Source: Porphyra umbilicalis
Taxonomy: Eukaryota > Rhodophyta > Bangiophyceae > Bangiales > Bangiaceae
Reading direction: 5' to 3'
Length of the DNA stretch: 64,000 bases
NCBI GenBank assembly: GCA_002049455.2
Contig: KV918907.1
Span: 118,160 to 182,159, forward strand
A program made the translations under genes and the position numbers. Positions 55,114 to 64,000 of this stretch are shown here, piece by piece (position 1 is the first letter of the stretch; each line of letters opens with the position of its first letter). The notes under the pieces were generated by a model, which worked only from the letters and a program-made list of their open reading frames with translations, was not told where the DNA came from and did not search any database.

Positions 55114-56917
55114 GACAGTGGACGCCGACGGGGTGGTGCGCTTTGACGCTGCCAACGACGACACCGCTGCCGCCGACGGTGCCGACGGGGGCGACGATGG
55201 CGAGGCGCGGGTGCCCCCCCTGGACAAGGCCGCCCTCTTTGCGGCCTACCCCCACCTCGGGGTGATTGACGCGCGCCTATCGGCGGCGGTCGCCGGGTCC
55301 CCCCCCGAGCCCGGGGAGACCCCCCCGCCTGGGCCGCCCGCGTCGCCGGCCCAATGCCGTCCGCGCGGCCACTCCTCGTCTTTGTCGCCCTCCGCATCGT
55401 CCAGGCGGCCGCGGCGGTGGTGGCCGCGTCGGTGGCGGCGGCGGGCGCGGCGGGCGTGGCGGCCGCCGACGCGGCCGCGTCGGCGGTGCTCCTCGGCGTG
55501 CTGCCCGTCGGCCTCGCCGCCGCGGCGGTGGCGGGGCCCCCCGCGGCGGCTGAGGAGCGCGGCGACGGGCCGCGGCGGGTCGTCTTTGGGGGGCTGGGGG
55601 GGGGGCTCGCCGTTGCGCTGTCGTGGCTCGCCGCCCTGACGGCCGTGACGACGGGGGCGGGGGGGGGGACCGCCGCCCTCGCAGCCGCCACGGCGGCGCG
55701 GCTGGTGGCGGTGCCCCTCGGCTTGCTGTTTTGGCGCGTGCCGCTGACGCAGCTGTGGGGGGCGTCGGGGCGGCCGCCGCGGCCCTACGCCGCCGCCGTC
55801 GGCGTGTGGGTGGCGGCCGTGCTGGCGCTCGTCGTGGTGGGGGGGGGGGGCTCCGCGCCTACGCCCTGCTGAGCGTGTTGGGGGGGGGTGCCGCCGCCGG
55901 CGGCCGCGTCGGCGCCGCCACCGCCGCGGTGCGGTCGTGGCTGGTCGCTGCCACTGCGGGTGCGGGGGTACCCCCCCCGCCGCCATTGCGGCGGCCCTCA
56001 CCGACCGCGTGGTGGCCACGCACGGGCGGTTGCTGGCGGCGGCGCCGACGGCGCTGTCGCTCCTCGCCGACCCCGGTGGCATGGTCGCCGCGCTGACCAT
56101 TGCCGGCGGCGCCTACTGCGCCTACGCCCTCTACGCGGTTACTTTCCCAATGGACCTCCTCCGCGCGCGCGCGCGCCCGCCGGCCAGTTGCCCGACGCCC
56201 GTGTCGGCGGCGCTGACGCGCCTCGGCGTCTACGCGTCGGAGCAGGAGGCGGACGACGCGGCCGCCGCGGCGGGCGTAACCGTCCCCGGCGGCGTCGTTG
56301 CCGGCCGCGCGATGCGGATGAAGCGGCTGCCACAGCTGCTCGAGTCGGGCAGCCGCCTCGTGTCGTCGGACCGCGCGGACGGGACGCTCCTGGATCTCGT
56401 CGACCAAGACATGCGGCACTGGGCGGCCAAGCAGCGGGGCGACGGGGGCGGCACCTTTGGCGCCAACGACGCGGACGATTTGGCAGCGGCGGCGGCGGCC
56501 GAGGCGGCGGGCGGCCTCGGCGACCGCACGACGTGGCTGTCGGGCCTCGGCCACACCCGCCGGCGGGTGATGGAGGACGGCCTCCGCACGTGGGCGCAGC
56601 CGCTGGCGGGGGGGGCGGCGGGCGACGCCGCCGCCGACAGCCTCGACGAGATGCTGTTTGACGTGATGACGGAGGAGGAGGCGGGCGCGTGGGGGGCGAG
56701 CGGCAAGCAGTCGGCGTGGCTGTTTGACGGGGGGGAGGGGGGGGGGGGGCGCAGCCGCTCGACGCGGGCTGGGGGGAGGGGGGGGGGGACGGGGAGGGGG
56801 GGGGGCGGGAGGGGACGGGGAGGGGGGGGCGGACGCGCCGCCGCCGAGCGGCGCCGCCAAGTGACGACCGCCATGGAGACGGGGGTTCCTATCTGCGCGT
56901 TTGCGTCGGTTGCGTGA
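52758..56917 (+). CDS. Alanine/glycine-rich probable multipass membrane protein, frame broken at homopolymers
   Basis: I do not recognise the family. Hydrophobic, protein-like blocks follow each other on the plus strand: start MSSTSSRLWRILPP (52758), AAAVAAAAIVAVGGVVPPLA and AIGAASAVGAVVAVLGVAAR (52.9-53.2 kb), TPDALVDLMAAVGAGVAAAW (53.4 kb), VGRLLDGPDMRRVFAAAFLS (54.0 kb), LDKAALFAAYPHLGVIDARL (55.2 kb), MPSARPLLVFVALRIVQAAA through AVGVWVAAVLALVVV (55.35-55.85 kb), and a soluble C-terminal half (MVAALTIAGGAYCAYALYAV, LLESGSRLVSSDRADGTLLD, MEDGLRTWAQPL) ending at TGA 56917. The blocks sit in different frames, and each switch occurs at or near a C- or G-run (52788-52795, 53629-53648, 53950-53987, 55842-55850). 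Sequencing indels are the simplest reading; short introns are the alternative. At least six membrane segments are likely. Confidence 0.45.
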
Positions 56918-59900
56918 CGGACGAGCCGTAGCTCTGGCGGCTGACGCAGCGACTGCCCGCAGGACCGGCGCACCAGCCCCAATGCCCTGCAACATGCCCT
57001 ATCCACGCGTCACACGGCCTTCCCTGGCCGATCGGCGTCTTTGCGAGGCGTGCGGCGTTTCGAGGCTGCCCCGGCCACTTGGTCGTACCCGTGCGCAAGC
57101 GGCCATCCGAAGGACGTTGCTGGTAAGCATTGCAAGCGTTCTCTCCGTCAACACCGCCACGGCGCAGTGGGGCTTGGACCGTGCACCTTACGGATCTGCT
57201 GATTGCGTGTTGCAGGCTGTTGCAGGATCTCCACAGTCTGCCAAATGGCTGCAGGTCGGGCCATTTTGTGCTGGCAGCCTGCTGGTTTAACAGATATCTG
57301 GCAGATCGGCACGCATGTTTTCTGCTCTTTCGCTGCTTGTCGGGGTCATCCAAATTCTGAGACGATGCTCAGCTCGTGCTGTTCTTCTGCTGCACGCTAG
57401 TACAACTCCTAGGATGCGCGGAGTTATCTCACTTCCACCAATAGGAAGCCGTTATCGTCATTCTGCAGCAGACTTGATGCTGATGACATGCGCTGCAAGT
57501 GCAGCCCAGTGGCATGTTTCCACAGATCCGGCGCAGAAAATGTGCGCTGCAACAGCGGTCCGGCAGCGACCTGCAACATTTTTCCAGCAGATTTCCTGGA
57601 AAGGCTGCTTGAATCTCTGGCAGGGGGGCTTTCACTCAACGAGCGGCAAGTTCGGCTTGTCGGCACGCGTTTGGAGTGCGCGAGAAAAACAAAAAAAAAC
57701 GAGCATGCCCCTCAGAACAATCCTTTCTCTGTGGGGAGATCATCATACTCAAGGATGTGGGCACCCGCTCCGTCTCTGTGGGCCCCCCCACAGGTTAACA
57801 AAAAGGGCCCAAAGTGTCACCATGACTTTGGGACACGTGCACTTTCATGTTGACACCCGCGTCGGGTCTCGTTGTCTCGGTGTAGTAGTTGATCGTCCCA
57901 GCCTCAATCGTTGCCCAAAGAACCAAACGCCGTCATCCGTCACGCGCCTTGCTGTCGGCGTCGACCGGGCGTTGACCGAGCAACGCCCTCCACTGTTTGC
58001 CCGCACCGGCCGCCTCGCTGGCAAAACGGCAGACGGGCGGCGGTGTGCGCTGCGTCGACCGGGCGGACCGGCAGCACCCGGGACGACGTCGCCGCGGCGT
58101 GGCCGCTTTCCTGTGCCGTCACAGTCAGCCGACAGTGACGGGCAAGCACCCACGCGCTTGCACGGCTCGTGGGGGTCCACCGGCGGGGCGGCCACGAGGC
58201 GGGTGCCCGCTCGTCCCGGCCGATGAGGTGCGCGCGACGCGTCTGCGTCGCGGCCGCGGCGGCCGCGACGGCGGCGGCGACGCGTGCCAGCGATCGCGGC
58301 GGTGGAGGCCGACGCGTCTCCCCGCACGGGGTGTGGGAGGGGGTGGGGGGGACGGGACACCCCTGCGTCGGCGTCACGCCGTGTCTGCGTGATCAGGCGT
58401 CCACCGGCAGCCTTTTTGGTGCTGTACACACACTTGCACTGCTTGCATTGCGATCATCGCAGTTGTCATGATGACAACGGGGCGCACTCGATGTCGTCGG
58501 CGGTGGGGTCGTGGGGGGGGGGGAAGGGGGACAATTGAAAAGCCAACTGGTTGGCTGCAGCACTAGCGCATGGCCCGTGCCCCTCCGCACAGAGTCCACG
58601 CGGCCCCGACGACGCGGAAGGGACGTCGACGGCGACCGACGTGTGCCCTGCCGCTGCCCACCGACTGCCCGACACCCTCGGCCGCACCGCGGTGGCTTTT
58701 TGCGGGCGCCGGGCCAGGGGCGGCGTTCCTTGTGTTTTTAGCTCCCCAGGATCGAGGCGTTCAACTGGGGTCCGCGCGACCGAAGCGCCGCGTCCATGAG
58801 GGGCGGCCGCACAACGTACTCGTCGCGCCGCTCACGCACATCGTCGCACCCTGCACCGTGCAGCGCATCGTCGCCACCTTCCGTCGGTTGTTGCGGCACC
58901 GTATCACTGACACCGGTGGCTCGGAGCCGCCCGACACACTCCCCTGTCCACCGTCGGACATCCTTCCTCCGAGCCGCGGTACTCTTGCTGTCTTCTTCTC
59001 CCCCCCCAACCCGCTCCCGCCGCACATTGCTGTTATTTCAGCCGCAGCCATCATGTTCGTCTTTGTCTTAGTGTCGGCAGCAGCGAAAGGCGGCTCCCGG
59101 CCATCCGGCTCCCGCTGCCCGACGGGCTGGACGGGTGAACCACCGGTCGACCACCCGGTGCGACATGCACATACGGAGCAGCTGGCGTCGCATGCGGGGC
59201 GGTTTACGCGGCATGCGTCGCGGCCGCGGCCGCGCCACCGTCGCCCGGCCGCCAAAGCGACCGGCGGCGTCGGCGCTAAGGCACCAAGGGTGGTACCGCC
59301 GGTCGTATCTACGCCACTGCCGTCGCGGATACGCGTGGCGCTCGCGCGGGTGCTGCACAGGTAGCCTGTCGAAGCGGGGGGGAGCGACGGGCGCTGCGGA
59401 CGATCCCGTGTCCCATCCTCATCGTCACGGACGGCTGCACGATGCGAGTGTACGGCGGCAGCGGTTGTGGTTACATGCGCAGAGCCGTCGATGACGGCTG
59501 TCGACTAAGTTTAGGTGGGTGATTATATATGGGACTGCTTCCTTGGTATACATGGTTCTTCTATCTGTGAGGGCAGATGCATGAGGACAAGAGCATCAGA
59601 GATAGCAACAAAATATGCGATCCTCACCGTGCAAGAGCCGTTCAAACAGTACTTGTACGTGTATGTAGCACTGCCGCTCCACACCTTCAACTCGGTTCTT
59701 CTGTGTGCGCTAGCACTCTGCAGCTTTTCTCTCTAAACCTCACGCTGCAACTCTGGCGCAGCTGTTGCAAGTCGGCCTCCGCGAAACAGTTGTGCGACCA
59801 TTGGAGTACGAGGTTCTCAAGAGAATGTCTGTGGCCATGCGCTGTCTGATGTGGTTCTTTCACGTTGGCGGCCGTGACACACTCCAGAGCTGTTCGAACG

Positions 59901-59920
59901 GATTTTTGATTCGTGTGGTC
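56918..59920. other. Long stretch without a supported gene
   Basis: Many overlapping frames exist, the largest being 264 codons at 58570-59364 on the plus strand with a short hydrophobic run (AVISAAAIMFVFVLVSAAAK). None shows a family feature. 57.2-57.6 kb is rich in TGCTGCAGG/CTGCAACA words. Confidence 0.35.
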
Positions 59921-59928
59921 AAAAAAAA
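59921..59928 (-). terminator. RNA polymerase III terminator of tRNA-Gly
   Basis: Eight consecutive T on the minus strand start 13 nt after the tRNA 3' end, a typical Pol III stop signal. Confidence 0.8.
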
Positions 59929-59940
59929 CAGCATTTGGAG

Positions 59941-60043
59941 TACGCCGGCGGGGAATCGAACCCCGGTCCATCGCATGGGAAGCGATGATGATCGGTGTGT
60001 GCTCAACTGTTGAGCGACATGCGTACCACTACACTACCGGCGT
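59941..60043 (-). tRNA. trnG-CCC: tRNA-Gly(CCC) with a 32-nt intron in the D-loop
   Basis: Read on the minus strand, the acceptor stem ACGCCGG pairs with CCGGCGT over all 7 bp, with discriminator A. The D-arm starts GTGTAGTGGTA. The anticodon arm is ATCGC-TTCCCAT-GCGAT with anticodon CCC. The T arm is CGGGG-TTCGATT-CCCCG and contains the B box. Between GGTA of the D-loop and the TCAT that closes the D-stem lie 32 extra bases (60023-59992); removing them gives a normal 71-nt glycine tRNA. The extra bases contain a perfect 6-bp hairpin, GCTCAA-CAG-TTGAGC. Introns at this site, rather than at 37/38, are known from Cyanidioschyzon nuclear tRNAs. Nothing sits at the usual intron position. Confidence 0.87.
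59992..60023 (-). other. Ectopic tRNA intron
   Basis: It starts after GTGGTA and ends before TCAT. The boundaries were chosen because the flanking bases then form a standard D-stem (GTG with CAT) and match the usual eukaryotic tRNA-Gly(CCC) layout. A shift of a few bases is possible because CAT also occurs at the intron start. Confidence 0.7.
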
Positions 60044-60366
60044 AAACTTGCTGTCAGATAGCTTCCCGAGGTTATTATAACTGACATTGCAAACTATTGA
60101 CTGGCGCTGACCTCTTCTGCTCTTCATTCTTGGCGCCATTCCTGGTTTCCCGCGACTTTGGCATCCAACCGCGCGCATCTGTTCGTGTATCCATATCTCC
60201 TTCACCAACCGGACCCTCCCAGTCTCCGAGCGGGTCCGTACGGAAGGTCGGGTTAGGATTCTGGGCTGATTCAAGCTGATTGGAAGACGCACCAGCTTGA
60301 CAGTAGTCGTTTCGATGCTCTGGGTGCGTTCTGCGACTGTTATTAATAGTACAGCCGTTCTCCCAA
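60044..60366. other. Stretch without a recognisable gene
   Basis: It is upstream of the tRNA in its direction of transcription. No coding or repeat signal was seen before the foldback at 60367. Confidence 0.4.
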
Positions 60367-60468
60367 AAATCCCGCACTCCAACAGTTACAAAAGAGTTCC
60401 AAATCGGCCTCGACGACCCCGCAGAGGCCGATTTGGAACTGTTTTACAACAGTTGGAGTGCGGGATTT
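60367..60468. repeat. Foldback with 45-bp arms and 12-nt loop
   Basis: The left arm 60367-60411 (AAATCCCGCACTCCAACAG through TTCCAAATCGGCCTC) is the inverted complement of 60424-60468 at about 89% identity. It is probably a miniature foldback transposon. Confidence 0.85.
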
Positions 60469-61379
60469 CCCTGGCCTTTAGGACAGGGTGCTCTCAAAGT
60501 GTAGTGATGCACACATATACTTAGATCACGGGACTTGCTCTCCGTTTCAGACGTGGCAGTCTGCATTCGTGTCCTCAGGCATCTGAGGGCGTGTCGACGT
60601 TGGAAGGGTCGCGATGACGCTAAAAGCGAATAGAGTTACGTGGCTGAGAAGGACTGTCCTGCCACAAGGGTCACAGGGCCCGGACGGTGCCTGCCCCCCT
60701 ACCACCCCCCACCGCCCCGAGTTGGGCGCGGCGACCGCGCGCAGCAACTACGGGGGTTGAACGCGCCCGCGATGACCCGCGAGTGATCGTGCCTGCGCGC
60801 CGGCTTCTGTTGCGGCGGCCCGTCGGCCTGCCATCTACCGGCGCGGTTAGAGGTGCGCTGCGCGGCGGAGTGAAGGCCCCTCCCGTCGGCGTCGCGCGAC
60901 GCCGGCGAGCCGCCGCCGCTGCGGTGCCGGCGGCGGCACCCTTTTCCCCGCCCCACGTTTCCCCCGCCACGGCAACGTAGCTGTACGTGCCCCCGTGCGC
61001 GCACGCGGCTATGGAGTCGGCCGGCGTGCCCGGTGTCGATGCGTCGCCAAGCGCGCCACCGCCCTGAAGGCCAGGGTATTGCACGCACGTGCCTGGAATT
61101 TTCGGAGAACGGCTGTACAGTACAGTATGTATGTGAGAAAGGGTGGGGTTAGGATCACACTCGCATAAATTGTGACGAAACAGCAGTGGATTTTATGACG
61201 GCCGCTTGTTGTGGGGTGCGCGGACGCACGGGTGTTTGCCCCCACGCCGTGAGTGCTCCCCCGTGCCGCCCCACCCACCGTTCGCGGGGTGCCAGCGCCC
61301 GACGCCGCTTCCTCCACCAAACGGCACTAGGCGCCCACCGCGCAACCGCTCAACCCCCCCCAACTCCCCGCGCCATGAA
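60469..61379. other. Stretch without a supported gene
   Basis: GC-rich frames on both strands overlap at 60.67-61.08 kb and neither has domain features. CAGTACAGTATG repeats near 61120 are short. Confidence 0.35.
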
Positions 61380-62515
61380 ACCCTCACGCGCGCCCCATTC
61401 CCACCCTGTCCCCCCCCACGGTCGTCGTCACGCCGGCGGGGACTACAGCGGCGCTCCTCTCCGTCGCCTCCGCCGACGATGCGCCACCGTTGGCGGTGCG
61501 GGGGGTGTGCTTGACCCCCCGCGCACGCCCGACGGCACTGAGGACGGCGACGGTGGGGAGGGGGGGGGGGCAAGTCGTCTTCCTGGCGGCGCCGGCGGCG
61601 GCGGGTGCGGGGGTGGTGGCATCAGCGGCGGCGGCGCCCGGCGCGGTGCTCGTCGCTGCAGTCGAATTGACGGGCGGCGGCGATGAGGACGCCGGTGGCG
61701 ACGGCGACGGCTGGCCCTCCTCCACCGCCGCCCCGCCCGTCGTCGCCCTCGTGCACGCCGTCGGGTGGGCTGTGGCGGTGCTCGCCGCCGCCCCCCGCGG
61801 CGCGTGCATGCGCGCCGCCGGCAGCGGCAACGGTGGCACCGGTGGCGTCGACGGCGGCCGCGTCGCTGCCGCGGGCGTCCATCCCCACCGTCGCGCCGGC
61901 ACTGGCGGGCAGCGCGCCGGTGGGGGCCGTTGGGGGTTGTCGATGGGACGCCCCCGCCGCTGACGGCCATGGTCGGCGCCGACGAGGCGGCGGTGGCGGA
62001 GGGGGTGGGGGGGGGGGAGGGAGACGACGACCCACCCGACTTGGCCGACGCGGAGGCCGACGTAGCGGCGCGGCGGGTCGGGGCCCTGCGGGGGGGTGTG
62101 CTTTGGCCGCCTCGGGGGGGCGGGGCTGGTGCTAGTAGTGCCCCGCCTGGGGAGGGGGGTGGCGGGACGAGGACATCGGCGGTCGGTCGAGCCCTTACCC
62201 GGCTGCGGCCGAAGAGTCCGATGGCGGCGCGCCGCCGCCGCCCCTCCCCGCCCGCCGCCGCCGCCGCCGCCGCCGCCGGGTGCGCCCGGGGAGCCTCCAC
62301 ACTAAACCCCCCATCCCCCCTTCTCCGCCGCTGCCGCCGCCGCCGCTGCCGCCGAGTGAGGCCGCGCCGCCGGCCAGCGCCGCCCACTGGCCAGCGGGGG
62401 GATTCAGGCCGTCGTGGGGCGGCGCGCGCGCGGGCATGGTGCGGCTCTGTGCGCCAACTTTTTGGCGGGATCCACAGTCTGTGCACTGCTGATCGCGTCC
62501 CGCGAGAAATGTGAA
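61379..62515 (+). other. Possible alanine/valine-rich protein gene on the plus strand, frames broken
   Basis: Protein-like blocks appear in succession: VVVTPAGTTAALLSVASADD and QVVFLAAPAAAGAGVVASAA (61.42-61.63 kb), AAPPVVALVHAVGWAVAVLA (61.73-61.79 kb), then in another frame LTAMVGADEAAVAEGVGGGE and DLADAEADVAARRVGALRGG (61.96-62.1 kb). Frame changes again coincide with long G-runs. A 468-codon antisense frame is compositionally simple. I cannot name a function. Confidence 0.25.
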
Positions 62516-62805
62516 CAAGCTTTGTGACGGGGTATCTGATTGGCTGACGCATCGTAACCCCACCCACCCTGCTCCCCCACCTTCCGTACAGTACGTACAG
62601 GACCCGTCTCCGAGAAGGCCGATACCTGTTCTGTGCCTCTTGCCGGAAGAGGTTTTCTGTCGTGGCGCTCCGCTGTGTGTATTCGTTGCTTGCCTGGACG
62701 TTTGGCCACGCCGCGGCGGTTCCTGCTTCCGCCGCGTGCTGCGTGCGTCGGCCCGGCTGACCCGCCCTTGACCCTGCCTTGACTGCTGCCGCCGCTGTCG
62801 CTGCG
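62516..62805 (+). promoter_or_regulatory. Upstream region of NSE3
   Basis: GATTGGCTGACG at 62539 is a CCAAT-box-type motif (inverted ATTGG) followed by a TGACG half-site, about 265 bp before the start codon. No TATA is seen. GTACAGTACGTACAGGAC at 62586 is a short palindromic stretch. Confidence 0.3.
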
Positions 62806-64000
62806 ATGGCTCCTCGTAAGCGTAGCCGCGCCGCGGATGCAGGGTTCATAAACGATGAGCCCGCAGCCAGTGGCTCGGATGGGGTACGTGGTGGTGGACG
62901 AGTTACACCGGTCTTGTGGCCGCCGCCCCGTCATATGACTTGTCGGCTCTACGGGAGGAGTTCAAGTGAGGCCAGTAGTGGTGACTGACCTCCTGCGCGG
63001 TAACGCAGGGTCTATTTTGTGTTGTGTTTGGGTACGCCGCATCTTGCACGGGCACCATTGCGCGCCGTCCCTGTGACAATGTACCTTGCGCCAACGACTA
63101 ACGGGTAGTGCACCCCCTTGTTGTGTGTGTTTTTCGACTGCATTCTGCTTGCTTTGCTTAACTTTGCCATTCCCCTCTTGAATGATTGTCTCTGTGTTCC
63201 AGGGGGAGGGCACCCAAGACCCGATGGCAACACCGCGCTCCTCCCAAGCTGAAGGCAAGGCATTCAACGACCTCAGCGGGGAAGACCAGGACAAGCTGGT
63301 CGGCCGCATTGTCCGCCGCATGCTCGTCCGCAACGTCTCGCGCGTACCCGTCCGGCGGGAGGAGTTATCCAAGGCGCTTGGCAACGACATCCCCCGCAAA
63401 AGGAAGCTGCTGCAAGAGGTCATCGAGTCGACCAAGCGGGTGTTCAAGGCGGAGCTCGGCCTCGAATTCGTCGAAATCCACCGGCGCATCGCCCACCGCG
63501 GCGGCGGCGGCGGCGCGACGCAGTCGGCGGCGACAAACGCGGCGATGGGTTCGTCCACCACGGCCTACATCCTCATCTCGGCCCTGCCCAAGGATCTCCG
63601 ACCCGAGCCCATGTCGGAGGACGACACGGCCATGCTCGGCTTCCTCACGCTCCTCGCCGCGTTGATCCTCCTCGAGCCGGGCTGCCGGCTCAGCGAGGCC
63701 GACCTCTTCATGTCCCTCGCCAAGCTCGGCCTCGGCACCGCCGCTGGCGCCACGGCGGCGACGCCGGTGGTGCATCAACAGCTTGGCGACGTGCGGGTAC
63801 TCGTCACCAAGACGCTGCCGTCGCAGGGCTACCTCGAGCGCGAGAAGGAGGGGGACTCTGCCGTGTTGCTTTTGGGGCCGCGGCTGCGGGCGGAGCTCAG
63901 CCTGGAAGACCTGCTGACGTTTGTGGAGATGGCGTTTGGGTCCGATCTGGACGCGACGACGCGCTCAGAGTTGACACAGCGGTACTCGTTGGATTGTGGC
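62806..64000 (+). CDS. NSE3: NSE3/MAGE-family subunit of the SMC5/6 complex, two exons, 3' end outside window
   Basis: NSE3 (MAGE homology domain) works with NSE1 and NSE4 in the SMC5/6 complex, which handles recombination and replication damage, and it binds DNA and the NSE1 RING. Exon 1 is 62806-62883 (26 codons, MAPRKRSRAADAG, a basic nuclear-type start). The intron 62884-63202 is GTACGT..TTCCAG, 319 bp, phase 0. Exon 2 starts at 63203 and is open to the window end. The MAGE domain spans two winged-helix halves: DKLVGRIVRRMLVRNVSRVP, RKRKLLQEVIESTKRVFKAE and LGLEFVEIHRR, a Gly/Ala linker, then TTAYILISALPKDLR, LLAALILLEPGCRLSEADLF and LPSQGYLEREKEGDSAVLLL. An ATG at 63224 in exon 2 could serve if exon 1 were skipped. 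The assignment is firm; only the exon 1 boundary is inferred. Confidence 0.88.
62884..63202 (+). other. Intron 1 of NSE3
   Basis: The donor is GTACGT and the acceptor TTGTCTCTGTGTTCCAG with a clear pyrimidine tract. Joining the flanks keeps phase 0. An alternative donor at 62966 would break the phase. Confidence 0.75.

Noticed and set aside
61443-62849. Long minus-strand ORF of 468 codons
   Set aside because: It is mostly Ala/Arg/Pro from GC-rich composition, overlaps the NSE3 promoter and start, and has no domain. The plus strand has more protein-like blocks.

Overview
The window looks like nuclear DNA of a GC-rich eukaryote. Genes have spliceosomal introns, one tRNA gene is split, and AATAAA sites, chromodomain Ty3/gypsy retroelements, hAT elements and MITEs are abundant. 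The high GC of the coding end and a tRNA intron placed in the D-loop (a position best known from the red alga Cyanidioschyzon) make a red alga my leading guess, possibly of the Porphyra/Pyropia type. This is inference and no sequence match was run.

Layout. 1-44 kb is almost entirely mobile-element debris. 1-6638 is a broken Ty3/gypsy pol, split by a 4.5 kb hAT element with an exact 8-bp target duplication. 7.7-9.8 kb carries opposite-strand ORFs. 13.4-17.8 kb holds three copies of one TA-flanked MITE family, one nested inside a second hAT element. 18.7-19.5 kb is a solo LTR seated in the centre of a palindrome. A DDE-transposase-like scrap lies at 20.6-21.1 kb and a TIR-bounded element at 23.9-25.1 kb. 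A second gypsy tail (chromodomain plus opposite-strand ORF) lies at 27.3-28.9 kb. A nearly complete gypsy element lies at 29.8-39.7 kb: gag, pol, chromodomain, opposite-strand ORF and 3' LTR. Its pol has two stops, one frameshift and a 458-bp MITE.

44-64 kb is the genic part. A plus-strand protein with proline-rich and RGSD-type repeats ends in a SPOC-like domain (44.5-47.8 kb). It converges on a minus-strand Ku80 gene (48.3-52.4 kb), for which a four-exon model with consistent splice phases can be built. Divergent from Ku80 is a plus-strand alanine/glycine-rich probable membrane protein (52.8-56.9 kb), whose frame changes coincide with G/C homopolymers. A minus-strand tRNA-Gly(CCC) with a 32-nt D-loop intron lies at 59.9-60.0 kb. 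A two-exon NSE3/MAGE gene (62.8 kb onward) runs off the window.

Ku80 (non-homologous end joining) and NSE3 (SMC5/6 complex) are both DNA-repair genes about 10 kb apart, but nothing shows co-regulation. The most distinctive signals are the D-loop tRNA intron, the repeated gypsy layout of pol, chromodomain and then an opposite-strand ORF, and the chain of nested insertions whose target-site duplications can be read exactly.
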